Source of the DNA: Paulinella micropora
Lineage: Eukaryota; Cercozoa; Imbricatea; Euglyphida; Paulinellidae
DNA: 64,000 bases
Direction of reading: 5' to 3'
Assembly (NCBI GenBank): GCA_019918135.1
Contig: WBZZ01006219.1
Location: 57,501-121,500 of the forward strand
Made by a program: the position numbers and the translations under genes. The notes below the pieces were generated by a model. That model was not told where the DNA came from. It did no database searches and was given only the letters and a program-made list of their open reading frames with translations. This document shows positions 23,877 through 34,025 of this stretch, piece by piece; position 1 is the first letter of the stretch; every line of letters starts with the position of its first letter.

Positions 23877-24360
23877 TTGGAGTGTTGACTGTGACATATT
23901 TGAGGGAAATCCCGATGAAAAAACCTAGTCACACTTGCTAAAGAGAGTTCCAGCCCAATGGCCTCAAGGCGTTAAACTGTGACGCCAACTCATAACCCTT
24001 TGGTGGTAGATGCTGGGGAGGAGGGTCGTTGCGCGCGTAAAAGATCTTAAACTCCGCATATGCTGGTTGATAGCCCAGGACCCAGCAGACACCAGATTGT
24101 TATGGGTGGGGTTTCGAGGCAGCTCTAGCAACCGCGCTTGGTGTATGCACTTGCACATTCGGTGACGTCTTGCAAGAGATTGCTGGGACTGCGGAATAAC
24201 CTCGGCTTAGTGCAGTCTTGCCCTCAGGAGCTCCATCGGTGGCCCCGATCATCAGGCGAGAGACTGACACGGGGGGGTGGAGGACCTCGAACAAGGGTAT
24301 TGGAGGCTTATGTCCGTTGAGGATATGCCATTAGCTGCATCAGTACGCCTCAGATATAGT
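23877..24360 (+). mobile_element. Retroelement family S3 (~484 bp), full length
   Basis: Starts TTGGAGTGTTGACTG and ends CGCCTCAGATATAGT. No coding capacity is credible, although 60-64 codon ORFs recur in every copy. Other copies end in (TTA)n. A GATAGCCCAGG block inside resembles the A box of S1. Confidence 0.8.
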
Positions 24361-24369
24361 AAATCTGCC

Positions 24370-24853
24370 TTGGAGTGTTGACTGTGACATATTTGAGGGA
24401 AATCCCGATGAAAAAACCTAGTCACACTTGCTAAACAGAGTTCCAGCCCAATGGCCTCAAGGCGTTAAACTGTGACGCCAACTCATAACCCTTTGGTGGT
24501 AGATGCTGGGGAGGAGGGTCGTTGCGCGCGTAAAAGATCTTAAACTCCGCATATGCTGGTTGATAGCCCAGGACCCAGCAGACACCAGATTGTTATGGGT
24601 GGGGTTTCGAGGCAGCTCTAGCAACCGCGCTTGGTGTATGCACTTGCACATTCGGTGACGTCTTGCAAGAGATTGCTGGGACTGCGGAATAACCTCGGCT
24701 TAGTGCAGTCTTGCCCTCAGGAGCTCCATCGGTGGCCCCGATCATCAGGCGAGAGACTGACACGGGGGGGTGGAGGACCTCGAACAAGGGTATTGGAGGC
24801 TTATGTCCGTTGAGGATATGCCATTAGCTGCATCAGTACGCCTCAGATATAGT
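24370..24853 (+). mobile_element. Retroelement family S3, tandem second copy
   Basis: Nearly identical to 23877-24360 and separated from it by nine bases; followed by (TTA)n, then an S2 copy. Confidence 0.85.
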
Positions 24854-24880
24854 ATTATTATTATTATCATTATTATTATT

Positions 24881-25052
24881 TAGGGAGTACATAGGCCATC
24901 GGTCCCTTTCCATGGGCTGATTGGTATAAAGCTCCTAGAGTAATGTTCTATGCCGTCACTTCCTTTATTCCACCGATTGGTGTGGAGACTTTCTTTATGG
25001 AATGGAGGACTGGATGCACATGGCCTTTTGGCTCAGCAATTGGCAGACGATA
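24881..25052 (+). mobile_element. Retroelement family S2, complete
   Basis: Starts TAGGGAGTACATAGGCCAT; the tail is (CATA)n then (TTA)n. Confidence 0.8.
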
Positions 25053-25103
25053 CATACATACATACATATTATTATTATTATTATCATTATTACTATTATT
25101 ATT

Positions 25104-25371
25104 GGACACCGTGATAGCCCAGTGGTCAAGTTCTACCATCTGGGCCCTGTCGCCAGTTCGATTCCCGTCGGTGCCACCAGTATTTTCATTGAACATACCG
25201 GTCTATTTCTGGACCAATATTTTCATTGAACATACCGGCCCGTCTGGAAGTGTTGGAACTGCCCTTGCGGGGGTGTCATTAGAGCTTATCGTCAATTCTT
25301 CGTACTCCCCTCACGGGTGAGACGATGGAGGCGCATGTGCAGAAATGCATCAGCCATTGACAGAGAAGCAC
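25104..25371 (+). mobile_element. SINE S1, complete
   Basis: Two internal motifs. Forms the outer left arm of the palindrome 25104-26359. Confidence 0.92.
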
Positions 25372-25374
25372 TAC

Positions 25375-25441
<67 letters not shown>

Positions 25442-25479
25442 GCTATTACTACCACCACCACGAATACCAGAACTCCTAT

Positions 25480-25550
<71 letters not shown>

Positions 25551-25632
25551 GTGCTGCTGCTGCTGCTACTACTACTGCTGCTACTACTTATGCTGCTGCT
25601 TTTACTACCACTACTACTACCACTACTACCAC

Positions 25633-25835
25633 TGATCAGCTGTCGACCGTCACCCGTCCCGGCACCCCCTCGGTGACCCCTCCCGAAACCCCCCTCCCCC
25701 CGCCCCCCGGGTCAGGAACGGGTCCGGAACGGGTTTCGGGATGGGTTCCAGGAGGGGTCACCGAAGGTGTCCCGGGACGGGTGACGGTCGACAGCTGATC
25801 CTGATTACATATTTTAATGAATCCTGAAAGGACGG
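25633..25835. repeat. GC-rich repeat S5, inverted pair
   Basis: Left arm GATCAGCTGTCGACCGTC; right arm the complement, ending in GATCCTGATTACATATTTTA then AATCCTGAAAGGACG. The centre is C-rich then G-rich, with GGGACGGGT-like units. Related copies at 38090-38400 and 47837-47960. Confidence 0.8.
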
Positions 25836-25849
25836 TAGTAGTAGTACTA

Positions 25850-25899
<50 letters not shown>

Positions 25900-25963
25900 A
25901 AAGCAGCATCATAAGTAGTAGCAGCAGTAGTAGCAGCAGCAGCACTAGTAGTAGTAGTAGTAA

Positions 25964-26027
<64 letters not shown>

Positions 26028-26056
26028 TTTGGTATCGTGGTGGTGGTAGTAGTAGC

Positions 26057-26093
<37 letters not shown>

Positions 26094-26359
26094 GTGCCTC
26101 TCTGTCAATGGCTGATGCATTTCTGCACATGCGCCTCCATCGTCTCACCCGTGAGGGGAGTACGAAGAATTGACGATAAGCTCTAATGACACCCCCGCAA
26201 GGGCAGTTCACACTTCCAGACGGGCCGGTATGTTCAATGAAAATACTGGTCCAGAAATAGACCGGTATGTTCAATGAAAATACTGGTGGCACCGACGGGA
26301 ATCGAACTGGCGACAGGGCTCAGATGGTAGAACTTGACCACTGGGCTATCACGGTGTCC
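26094..26359 (-). mobile_element. SINE S1, complete, reverse
   Basis: Two internal motifs and a small deletion near 26210. Outer right arm of the palindrome. Confidence 0.9.
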
Positions 26360-26393
26360 ATAATAATAATAATAATAATAATAGTGCTTCTCT

Positions 26394-26512
26394 GTCAATG
26401 GCTGATGCATTTCTGCACATGCGCCTCCATCGTCTCACCCGTGAGGGGAGTACGAAGAATTGACGATAAGCTCTAATGACACCCCCGCAAGGGCAGTTCC
26501 AACACTTCCAGA
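26394..26512 (-). mobile_element. SINE S1, 5'-truncated
   Basis: Only the 3' ~119 bp remain, flanked on both sides by (TAA)n. Confidence 0.88.
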
Positions 26513-26573
<61 letters not shown>

Positions 26574-26804
26574 GTGCTTCTCTGTCAATGGCTGATGCAA
26601 ATCTGCACATGCGCCTCCATCGTCTCACCCGTGAGGGGAGTACGAAGAATTGACGATAGGCTCTAATGACACCCCCGCACGTGCAGTTCCAACACTTCCA
26701 GAAGGACCGGTTTGTTCAATGAAAATACTGGTGGCACCGAAGGGAATCGAACTGGCGACAGGGCCCAGATGGTAGAACTTGACCACTAGGCTATCACGGT
26801 GTCC
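26574..26804 (-). mobile_element. SINE S1, short form, reverse
   Basis: One internal motif; more diverged than its neighbours (for example CACTAGGCTATCACGG in the head). Confidence 0.9.
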
Positions 26805-26836
<32 letters not shown>

Positions 26837-26844
26837 TAATAATA

Positions 26845-27117
26845 GTGCTTCTCTGTCAATGGCTGATGCATTTCTGCACATGCGCCTCCATCGTCTCACC
26901 CGTGAGGGGAGTACGAAGAATTGACGATAAGCTCTAATGACACCCCCGCAAGGGCAGTTCCAACACTTCCAGACGGGCCGGTATGTTCAATGAAAATACC
27001 GGTATGTTCAATGAAAATACCGGTATGTTCAATGAAAATACTGGTGGCACCGACGGGAATCGAACTGGCGACAGGGCCCAGATGGTAGAACTTGACCACT
27101 GGGCTATCACGGTGTCC
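26845..27117 (-). mobile_element. SINE S1 with three internal motifs, reverse
   Basis: The CGGTATGTTCAATGAAAATA motif occurs three times in direct succession without the usual spacers; head and 3' end are intact. Confidence 0.92.
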
Positions 27118-27182
<65 letters not shown>

Positions 27183-27183
<1 letters not shown>

Positions 27184-27231
27184 GGCTTCCTCAGACTATA
27201 GCATCAGATCCAGATCCTGGACATGTGCCTC

Positions 27232-27235
<4 letters not shown>
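27183..27235 (-). repeat. Short repeat S4 (~53 bp)
   Basis: Reads AATGGAGGCACATGTCCAGG at its 5' end on the minus strand and ends GAGGAAGCCTA; (TTA)n arrays flank both sides. Its start equals the start of the LINE 3' end at 56732. Confidence 0.75.
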
Positions 27236-27275
<40 letters not shown>

Positions 27276-27386
27276 GTGCCTCTCTGTCAATGGCTGATGC
27301 ATTTCTGCACATGCGCCTCCATCGTCTCACCCGTGAGGGGAGTACGAAGAATTGACGATAAGCTCTAATGACACCCCCGCAAGGGC
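27276..27386 (-). mobile_element. SINE S1, 5'-truncated
   Basis: 3' ~111 bp only; (TAA)n on both sides. Confidence 0.88.
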
Positions 27387-27433
<47 letters not shown>

Positions 27434-27434
<1 letters not shown>

Positions 27435-27642
27435 CATGTATCATGCGGCATGCATGTATGCATGTATGCACGTCACATGATGAACGTATGCACGTATGCA
27501 TGTATGTATGCACGTATGCATGTATGCAATTGTATGCATGTATGCATGTATGCAATTGTATGCATGTATGCAATTGTATGCATGTATGCATATGCATGTA
27601 TGCATGTATGTATATATGCATCTATGCATCTATACATCTATG
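27434..27642. repeat. (GCATGTAT)n/(ATGCATCT)n microsatellite, left part
   Basis: Ends in ATGCATCTATGCATCTATAC.. immediately before the inverted-repeat-bounded segment; the same array resumes at 36012. Confidence 0.9.
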
Positions 27643-27965
27643 ACACTCTGAAAAATACCAGTGGCCGGTCTGGGTCTGGTCGTACGATTTTGCGGAGTTT
27701 GCATATATTATTAAAATTTCAAGATTTTCATCAAGTTCCAATCGTTTTCTATGATTAATTTTTGTAGTTATTACGTAAACACTACTAAATTTATAAGTAA
27801 TCATTCGGTATGATTCCGCATCATTGCATGATCCATCTATTACTACTGCGCGCTAGTAAACCCAATCGCGTACCACGCTTTATGGAAATCCCGTGTTACC
27901 GGTTATATATTACTACGTAATACTTGTTTTCATGGTATTTTCGATTGTTTTGATTAAAAAAATCA

Positions 27966-28112
27966 ATGATTGATTTATTCAATCTTTTTACTTTGCCTAT
28001 TGTTTTCTTCCATTTGTCTTTTAATCACTGTTTGGTGGCGGTATGCTTGTTTTCTGTGTTTTTTTGCGCGTTTGTTTGTTTTTTCGGGGTGACTTTGCCT
28101 TGCATTTGGGGG
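27966..28112 (-). repeat. Inverted single unit of the G-run satellite
   Basis: Reverse-complement relative of the array at 28540-32034, ending in a run of about 16 G. Its ORF is a repeat artefact. Confidence 0.75.
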
Positions 28113-28539
28113 GGGGGGGGGGGGCGCCGGGTGTCACTGTACGGCCGCAAAGTCGCACAATGTGAGGAAGGTTAGAGGTAGATGATCATTATATCTCTTT
28201 TTTCTTGTTTTCATTGCATTTTATAGTTTTATTTGTGTTGCAAACGATCCCTGACATGAGGTAAGACTTGTGCTGAGGGATGGGATGGGAAATCGGACTG
28301 CATGTCAGCTGGTGGCAGTGTGGGGCCGCTAAGTGGTCCCCCGAGCGGGGTTGTGCAACAAAGAGCAAATAATATATTTGTAGCATTTGTTTTCCTTGCA
28401 CTTTCAAAAATTATTTGTGATTCTGGAGCTTGCCAATGCGAGAAATGCCTTGGGCATGCGAAGAGAGCGCGGGTGTGACTGTGCGGTACTGGGGAGCGGT
28501 TTATGCGTGTTCAAGTGGCACCCGACGCGAGAAACATAA
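28113..28539. other. Spacer between inverted unit and satellite array
   Basis: Unique sequence, no gene seen. Two similar blocks (GTGACTGTGCGGTACTGGGG near 28475 and GTGTCACTGTACGGCCG near 28130) lie at its ends. Confidence 0.4.
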
Positions 28540-31203
28540 TGAAAGACAGGAGGACATAAAAAATTCACCCACCCACCCCCACCCCCCCGGAAAAAAATGT
28601 AAGGCAAAGTCACCCCGAAAAAACAACCAACTGCGTAGAAAAACACAACAAACAAGCATCCAGCGCACAAATAAAGAAAAAAAGATAAATGGAAGTAAAA
28701 AAACAAGCAGAAAAAAAGATTGCAGCCATTGGGACAGCAAAAAATTCACCCCCCCCCCCCCACCCCCGTAAAAAAACGCAAGGCAAAGTTACACCGAAAA
28801 AACAAACAAACGCGCAAAAAAACATAAACAAACAAGCATTAAGCCCGGAAACAGTGACAAAAAGACATGGAAGAAAAAAAACAAGCATAATAAAAAGATT
28901 GCAGACATGGGGACATAAAAAATTCGCCCAACTCCCCCTGAGCAAAAAAAATTAAGGCAAAGTCACCCCGAAAAAACAACCGAACGCGCAAAAAAAAAAA
29001 AAACACAAACAAACAAGCATCCAGCCTACAAATAGTGACAAAAAGAATCATGGAAGAGAGACAGGCAGAGTAAAAAAGATTGCAGCCATGGGACAAAAAA
29101 ATTCACCACCCCCCCCCCCCCCGCAAAAAAAATGCAAGGCAAAGTCACCACGAAAAAACAACCAAACGCGCAAAAACTAAACTAAACAAGCATCCAGCCA
29201 CCAAACAGTGATCAAAAGACTAATGGAAGGAAAACACAAGCAGAATAATAAAGATTGCAGCCCTGAGGACATACACAATTCACCCCCCCCCCCTCCCCCG
29301 CAAAAAAAAAAATGCAAGGCAAAGTCACCCCGAAAAAACAGCCAAACTCGCAAAAAAACACAAACAAACAAGCATCCAGCCACCAAACAGTGACAAAAAG
29401 AATAATGGAAGAAAAAAACAAGCAGAATGAAAAAGATTGCAGCCATGGGGACATAAAACAATTCACCCACCCCCCCCCCGCAAAAAAATGCAAGGCAAAG
29501 TCACCCCGAAAAAACAACCACAGGCGCACAAAAACACAAACAAACAAGCACCCAGCCCACAATCAGTGACAAAAGACAAATGGAAGAAAAAAAACAAGCA
29601 GAATAAAAAAGATTGCAGCGATTGGGACAGTAAAAAATTCACCCCACCCCCCCTCCCCGTAAAAAACCCCGAAAAAAACAGCCAAATGCGCAAAAAAAAC
29701 ACAAACAAACAAGCATCCAGCCCACAAACAGTGACAAAAAGACAAATGGAAGAAAAAAACAAGCAGAATAAAAAAGATTGCAGCCATGGGGACATAAAAT
29801 TCACACCCCCCCCCCCTCCGCCCGGGAAAAATTAAGGCAAAGTCACCCCGAAAAAACAACCGAACGCGCAAAAAAACACAAACAAATAAGCATACAGCCA
29901 CCAAGCAGTAATTAAAAGAATAATGGAAGAAAAAAACAAGCAAAATATAAAAAAATTGCAGCCATGGGGACATAAAATCACTCCCCTCTCCCCCCGGAAA
30001 AAAAATGCAAGGCAAAGTCACCCCGAAAAAACAAACAAACGCGCAAAAAACTAAAACAAACAGCATCCAGCCCACAAACAGTGACCAAAAGACAAATGGA
30101 AGAAAAAAAAACAAGCAGAATGAAAAAGATTGCAGACATGAGGACATAAAAATTCACCCCCCCCCCCGGCAAAAAATGCAAGGCAAAGTCACCACGGAAA
30201 AACAACCAAACGCGCAAAAAACACAAAAAAACAAGCATCCAGCCCACAAACAAAGATAAAAAGACAAATGGAAGAAAACAAACAAGCAGAAGAAAAAAGA
30301 TTGCAGCGATGAAAAAAGATTGCAGCGATTGGGACAGTAAAAAAAATCACCCACCCCCCCGGGAAAAAATGCAAGGCAAAGTACCCCCGAAAAAAACAAC
30401 CACAGGCGCAGAACAACACAAACAAACAAGCATTAAGCCCGCAAAAAGTGACAAAAACACAAATGGAAGAAAAAATAAGCAGAGTAAGAAATATTGCAGC
30501 CATGGGGACATAAAAAATTCACCCCCCCCCCACCCGGGCAAAAAAAATTAAGACAAAGTCACCCCAAAAAAAACAACCAAACGCGCAAAAAAACACAAAA
30601 AACCAAGCATCCAGCCTACAAACAGTGACAAAAGACAAATGGAAGAGAAACACAAGCAGAATTAAAAACATTGCAACCATGGGACAAAAAAATTCACCAC
30701 CACCCCCCCTCCCCCGCAAAAAAAAATGCAAGGCAAAGTCACCACGAAAAAACATCCAAACGCGCAAAATCACACAAACAAACAAGCATCCAGCCCACAA
30801 ACAGTGACAAAAAATAATGGAAGGAAAAAACAAGAAGAATAAAAAAGATTGCAGCCGTGGGGACATAAAAAATTCAGCCCCCCCTGGAAAAAATGCAAAG
30901 CAAATTCACCCCGAAAAAACAACCAAACGCGAAAAAACACGAACAAACAAGCATCCAGCCTACAAACAGTGACAAAAATACGAATGGAAGAAAAACACAA
31001 GCAGAATCAAAAAAAATTGCAGCCATGGGGACATAAAAAATTCACCCACCCCCCGCCCCCCTGACAAAAAATACTAGGCAAAGTCACCCCGAAAAAACAA
31101 CCAAACGCGCAAAAAACACAAACAAGCATCCAGCCTACAAAGAGTCATAAAAAACAAAAAAGCAAAATAAAAAACATTGCAGCCATGGGGACATAAACAA
31201 TTC

Positions 31204-31249
<46 letters not shown>

Positions 31250-32034
31250 CCCCTCCACCCCCGGCGCAAAAAAATGCAGCAAAGTCACCCCGAAAAAACA
31301 ACCGAACGCGCGAAAAAATACAAACAAACAAGCATCCAGCCACCAAACAGTGACAAAAAGACAAATGGAAGAAAAAAAACAAGCAGAATTAAAAAGGTTG
31401 CAGCCATGGGAGCATAAAAATTAACCCCCCCCCCCCCAAAAATGCAAGGCAAAGTCACCCCGAAAAAACAACAAAACGCACACAAAAACATAAAACAAAC
31501 AAGCATCCAGCCCACAAACAGTGGTAAAAGAGAAATGGAAGAAAAAAACAAGCGAAATAAAAATATGTTAGCAATGCAGACATATAAAATTCAACCCAAC
31601 CACCCCCCCACCCTTGCAAAAAAAATACACATACGAGGCAAATTCATCCCGAAAAAACAACCAAACGCGTAAAAAAAAAAACACAAACAAACAACCATCC
31701 AATCCAAAAACAGTGATAAAAAGAGAAACGAAGCAAAAACAAGGAAATTAAATCATATTTTCTAGATTTTGGGAATGTGAACATAAAAAATTCATCCCCA
31801 CTCCCCCCTCCCCTCCGCAAAAATAGAAGGCAAAGTAATCCAAAGAAAACAACCAAACGCACAAAAAAAACACAAACAAACAACCATCCAGCCCACAAAC
31901 ACAAGTAAAATGTAAATGGAAGAAAAAACAAGCAAAATATAAAAGATTTCATCAATTGGAACATAAAAAAATTCATTACCCCAACCCCAGGCCGCGAAAA
32001 AAAAATAGAAGGCAAAGTCACTCCGAAAATACAA
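28540..32034. repeat. Tandem satellite, ~175 bp period, each unit with a C-run
   Basis: About 20 units. Each reads GATTGCAGCCATGGGGACAT, AAAAATTCACC, a C homopolymer of 8 to over 40 bases, GCAAGGCAAAGTCACCCCG, AACAACCAAACGCGCAAAA, CAAACAAGCATCCAGCC, ACAGTGACAAAAAGAC. The longest C-run is at about 31206-31248. Opposite-strand ORFs rich in Phe/Leu/Cys are repeat artefacts. Units decay toward the right end. Confidence 0.92.
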
Positions 32035-32360
32035 CCAAAATTGCTGTTAATTTCTGGAGATGATGTAGAGGGAGTAGGGATTGCAGCCCGCTGTGAATCA
32101 GCAATTTTTTCAGGTTGCCTGGTATACACAAGCTCATCATTTTTATTTTGCGTGTGTCCACGCAAAACAGACCTACTTTTATTGATTGTACTTTGAGTGA
32201 TGAGCAAGTCAATGCTGCAAAACTTGGTACTGATTGCACCGCTATTTGAGCTAGGAACGACATTTGCGCAGTTCTGAGTTCTCAACAATAGGTGGGAAAC
32301 AATAAACAATAAAAATAAATATACCCGCAAAAGCACAGATACAAACGTGAATACACCCAA
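32035..32360 (-). pseudogene. Possible orphan coding segment
   Basis: The minus strand is open and its translation has normal composition, unlike the satellite it runs into: a hydrophobic start (MGVFTFVSVLLRVYLFLLFI) and a Ser/Thr/Asn-rich part (NSGAISTKFCSIDLLITQST). No family is recognised. It may be an exon or a decayed fragment; equally it could be a chance ORF. Confidence 0.2.
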
Positions 32361-32950
32361 ACAGCTGTATTTTTAAGAAAAAAAATGCTGAAGATAAGAT
32401 ATCGAACATCTTTAATAATTAGACATAATATGAATATCAGTATTTGCAGTTTTTATTACGTAAATGACACAGCCAGAAAGAACTAATGTTGGGTTCGGGG
32501 CAAAAAAAGAGCGTACGGTCCAATCGGAAAATCGCGGCATTTCAGTGGCAATTGCCTATTTAAGTGGAATTTGGTGCAAAATTTATACAACTCCGCTCAA
32601 CTTGGCAACCAAACGCGCAAAGTATCCCTCTGACTCGATCTGCATTGAGTATATCGTTGTTTCGGTCGAGACCATCCAAACCTAACGTATGTAACGCCAG
32701 GTGCATCCAACGTATCTTTCTTCATGTTAACAATGAAGAAAAATAGGATTTGTTGCAGGATTGCGACATTGCCCCAAAGGCACGCGAAGTAAACGTATCC
32801 GACCACAGACTGAACAAAAGGAGTATCCCACGGGGAAGTCCTCTCACCAAAGACGTCTGCCACATCAGAGACAAAGGTTTTTTATTATTTATTCATTCTT
32901 TTCTTTTTTTTACACACAGATTTTTTTTGGGAAGGGGGTGTGGAGGTGGT
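32361..32950. other. Unassigned DNA between two satellites
   Basis: AT-rich with no supportable gene. Confidence 0.4.
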
Positions 32951-33998
32951 TGATGTTTGAGACACTTTCCTAAGAAAACTATTTGCACACATACCACAAA
33001 CATTACATCAGAATCAACATCAAGCCTGGTGCTAGCTCCCATGCTAATGGAAGCTCCCAATTCCTCCTCGTTCCCACAAACCATGACTTATTCCGACAGG
33101 GTGCGCGAATGCGGGAGGGGGGGGGGGGGTGGTTTGATGTTTGAGACACTTTCCTTAGAAAGCTATTTGCAAACATACCATAAACATTACATCAAAATCA
33201 ACATCAAGCCTGGGGCTAGCTCCCATGCTAATAGGAGCTGCCACTTCCTCTTGGTTCCCACAAATCATGACTTATTCCGACAGGGTGCGCGAATGCGGGG
33301 GTGGTTTTGATGTTTGAGACGCTGCCCGAAAAAAACTATTTGCACATATACCACAAATATTACATCAGAATCAACATCAAGCCTAGGGCTAGCTCCCATG
33401 CTAATAGAAGCTCCCAATTCCTCTTGGTTCCCACAAACCATGACTTATTCCGACAGGGTGCGCGAATGCTTGATGTTTGAGACACTTTCCTTGGAAAGCT
33501 ATTTGCACACATACCACAAACATTACATCAGAATCAACATCAAGCCTGGGGCTAGCTCCCATGCTAATAGGAGCTGCCAATTCCTCTTGGTTCCCACAAA
33601 CCATGACTTGTTCCGACAGGGTGCGCGAATGCGGGGGGTGGTTTTGATGTTTGAGACACTTTCCTAAAAAAACTATTTGCACACATACCATAAACATTAC
33701 ATCAGAATCAAGAGCAAGCCTGATGCTAGCTCCCATGCTAATAGAAGCTCCCAATTTCTCTTTGTCCCCACAAACCTTGACTTATTCTGACAGGGGTGCG
33801 CGAATGCGGGGGGGGGGGGGGGTTAATGTTTGGGACACAGTCCTAAGAAAACTATTTCCACACATACCACAAACATTACATCGGAATCAACACCAAGCCT
33901 GGGGCTAGCTCCCATGCTAACAGGAGTTCCCAATTCCTCCTCGTTCCCACAAACCATGACTTATTCCGACAGGGTGCGCGAATGCGGGGGGGGCGGGG
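32951..33998. repeat. Tandem satellite S6, six units of ~163-184 bp
   Basis: Units start near 32951, 33135, 33308, 33471, 33645 and 33824 with TTGATGTTTGAGACACTTTC and end GACAGGGTGCGCGAATGCGG plus a variable G-run. Single S6 units occur at 37891-38082 and 47961-48168 next to S5. Confidence 0.92.
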
Positions 33999-34025
33999 GA
34001 TGCATGTGTGATAATGTTTGTGTAG

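Larger units (their letters stand above)
25104..26359. repeat. Imperfect ~1.25 kb palindrome
   Basis: Order outward from a centre near 25710: a GC-rich block with GTCGACAGCTGATC on both sides (25633-25835), (TAC)n/(GTA)n with matching GCTGCTGCT interruptions, a CCACCACCACGAATACC / GGTATCGTGGTGGTGG pair, (TTA)n/(TAA)n, and S1 SINEs pointing inward. Arms are similar but not perfect. Confidence 0.85.

Noticed and set aside
23964-24294. Conserved 60-64 codon ORFs recurring in several places
   Set aside because: They occur on both strands of every S3 copy; identity reflects the repeat, and no start context or known domain supports them.
25317-26292. Long ORFs of poly-Leu, poly-Tyr, poly-Ile, poly-Asn
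   Set aside because: They are translations of (TTA)n and (TAC)n arrays joined to SINE sequence; the same happens in all four SINE blocks.
28404-31672. Chain of hydrophobic Phe/Leu/Cys ORFs looking like membrane proteins
   Set aside because: Each is a reading of the ~175 bp satellite unit; start and end follow the repeat period.
28540-33998. CRISPR-like array
   Set aside because: Units are ~165-180 bp with no short repeat/unique spacer pattern; this is eukaryotic satellite DNA.
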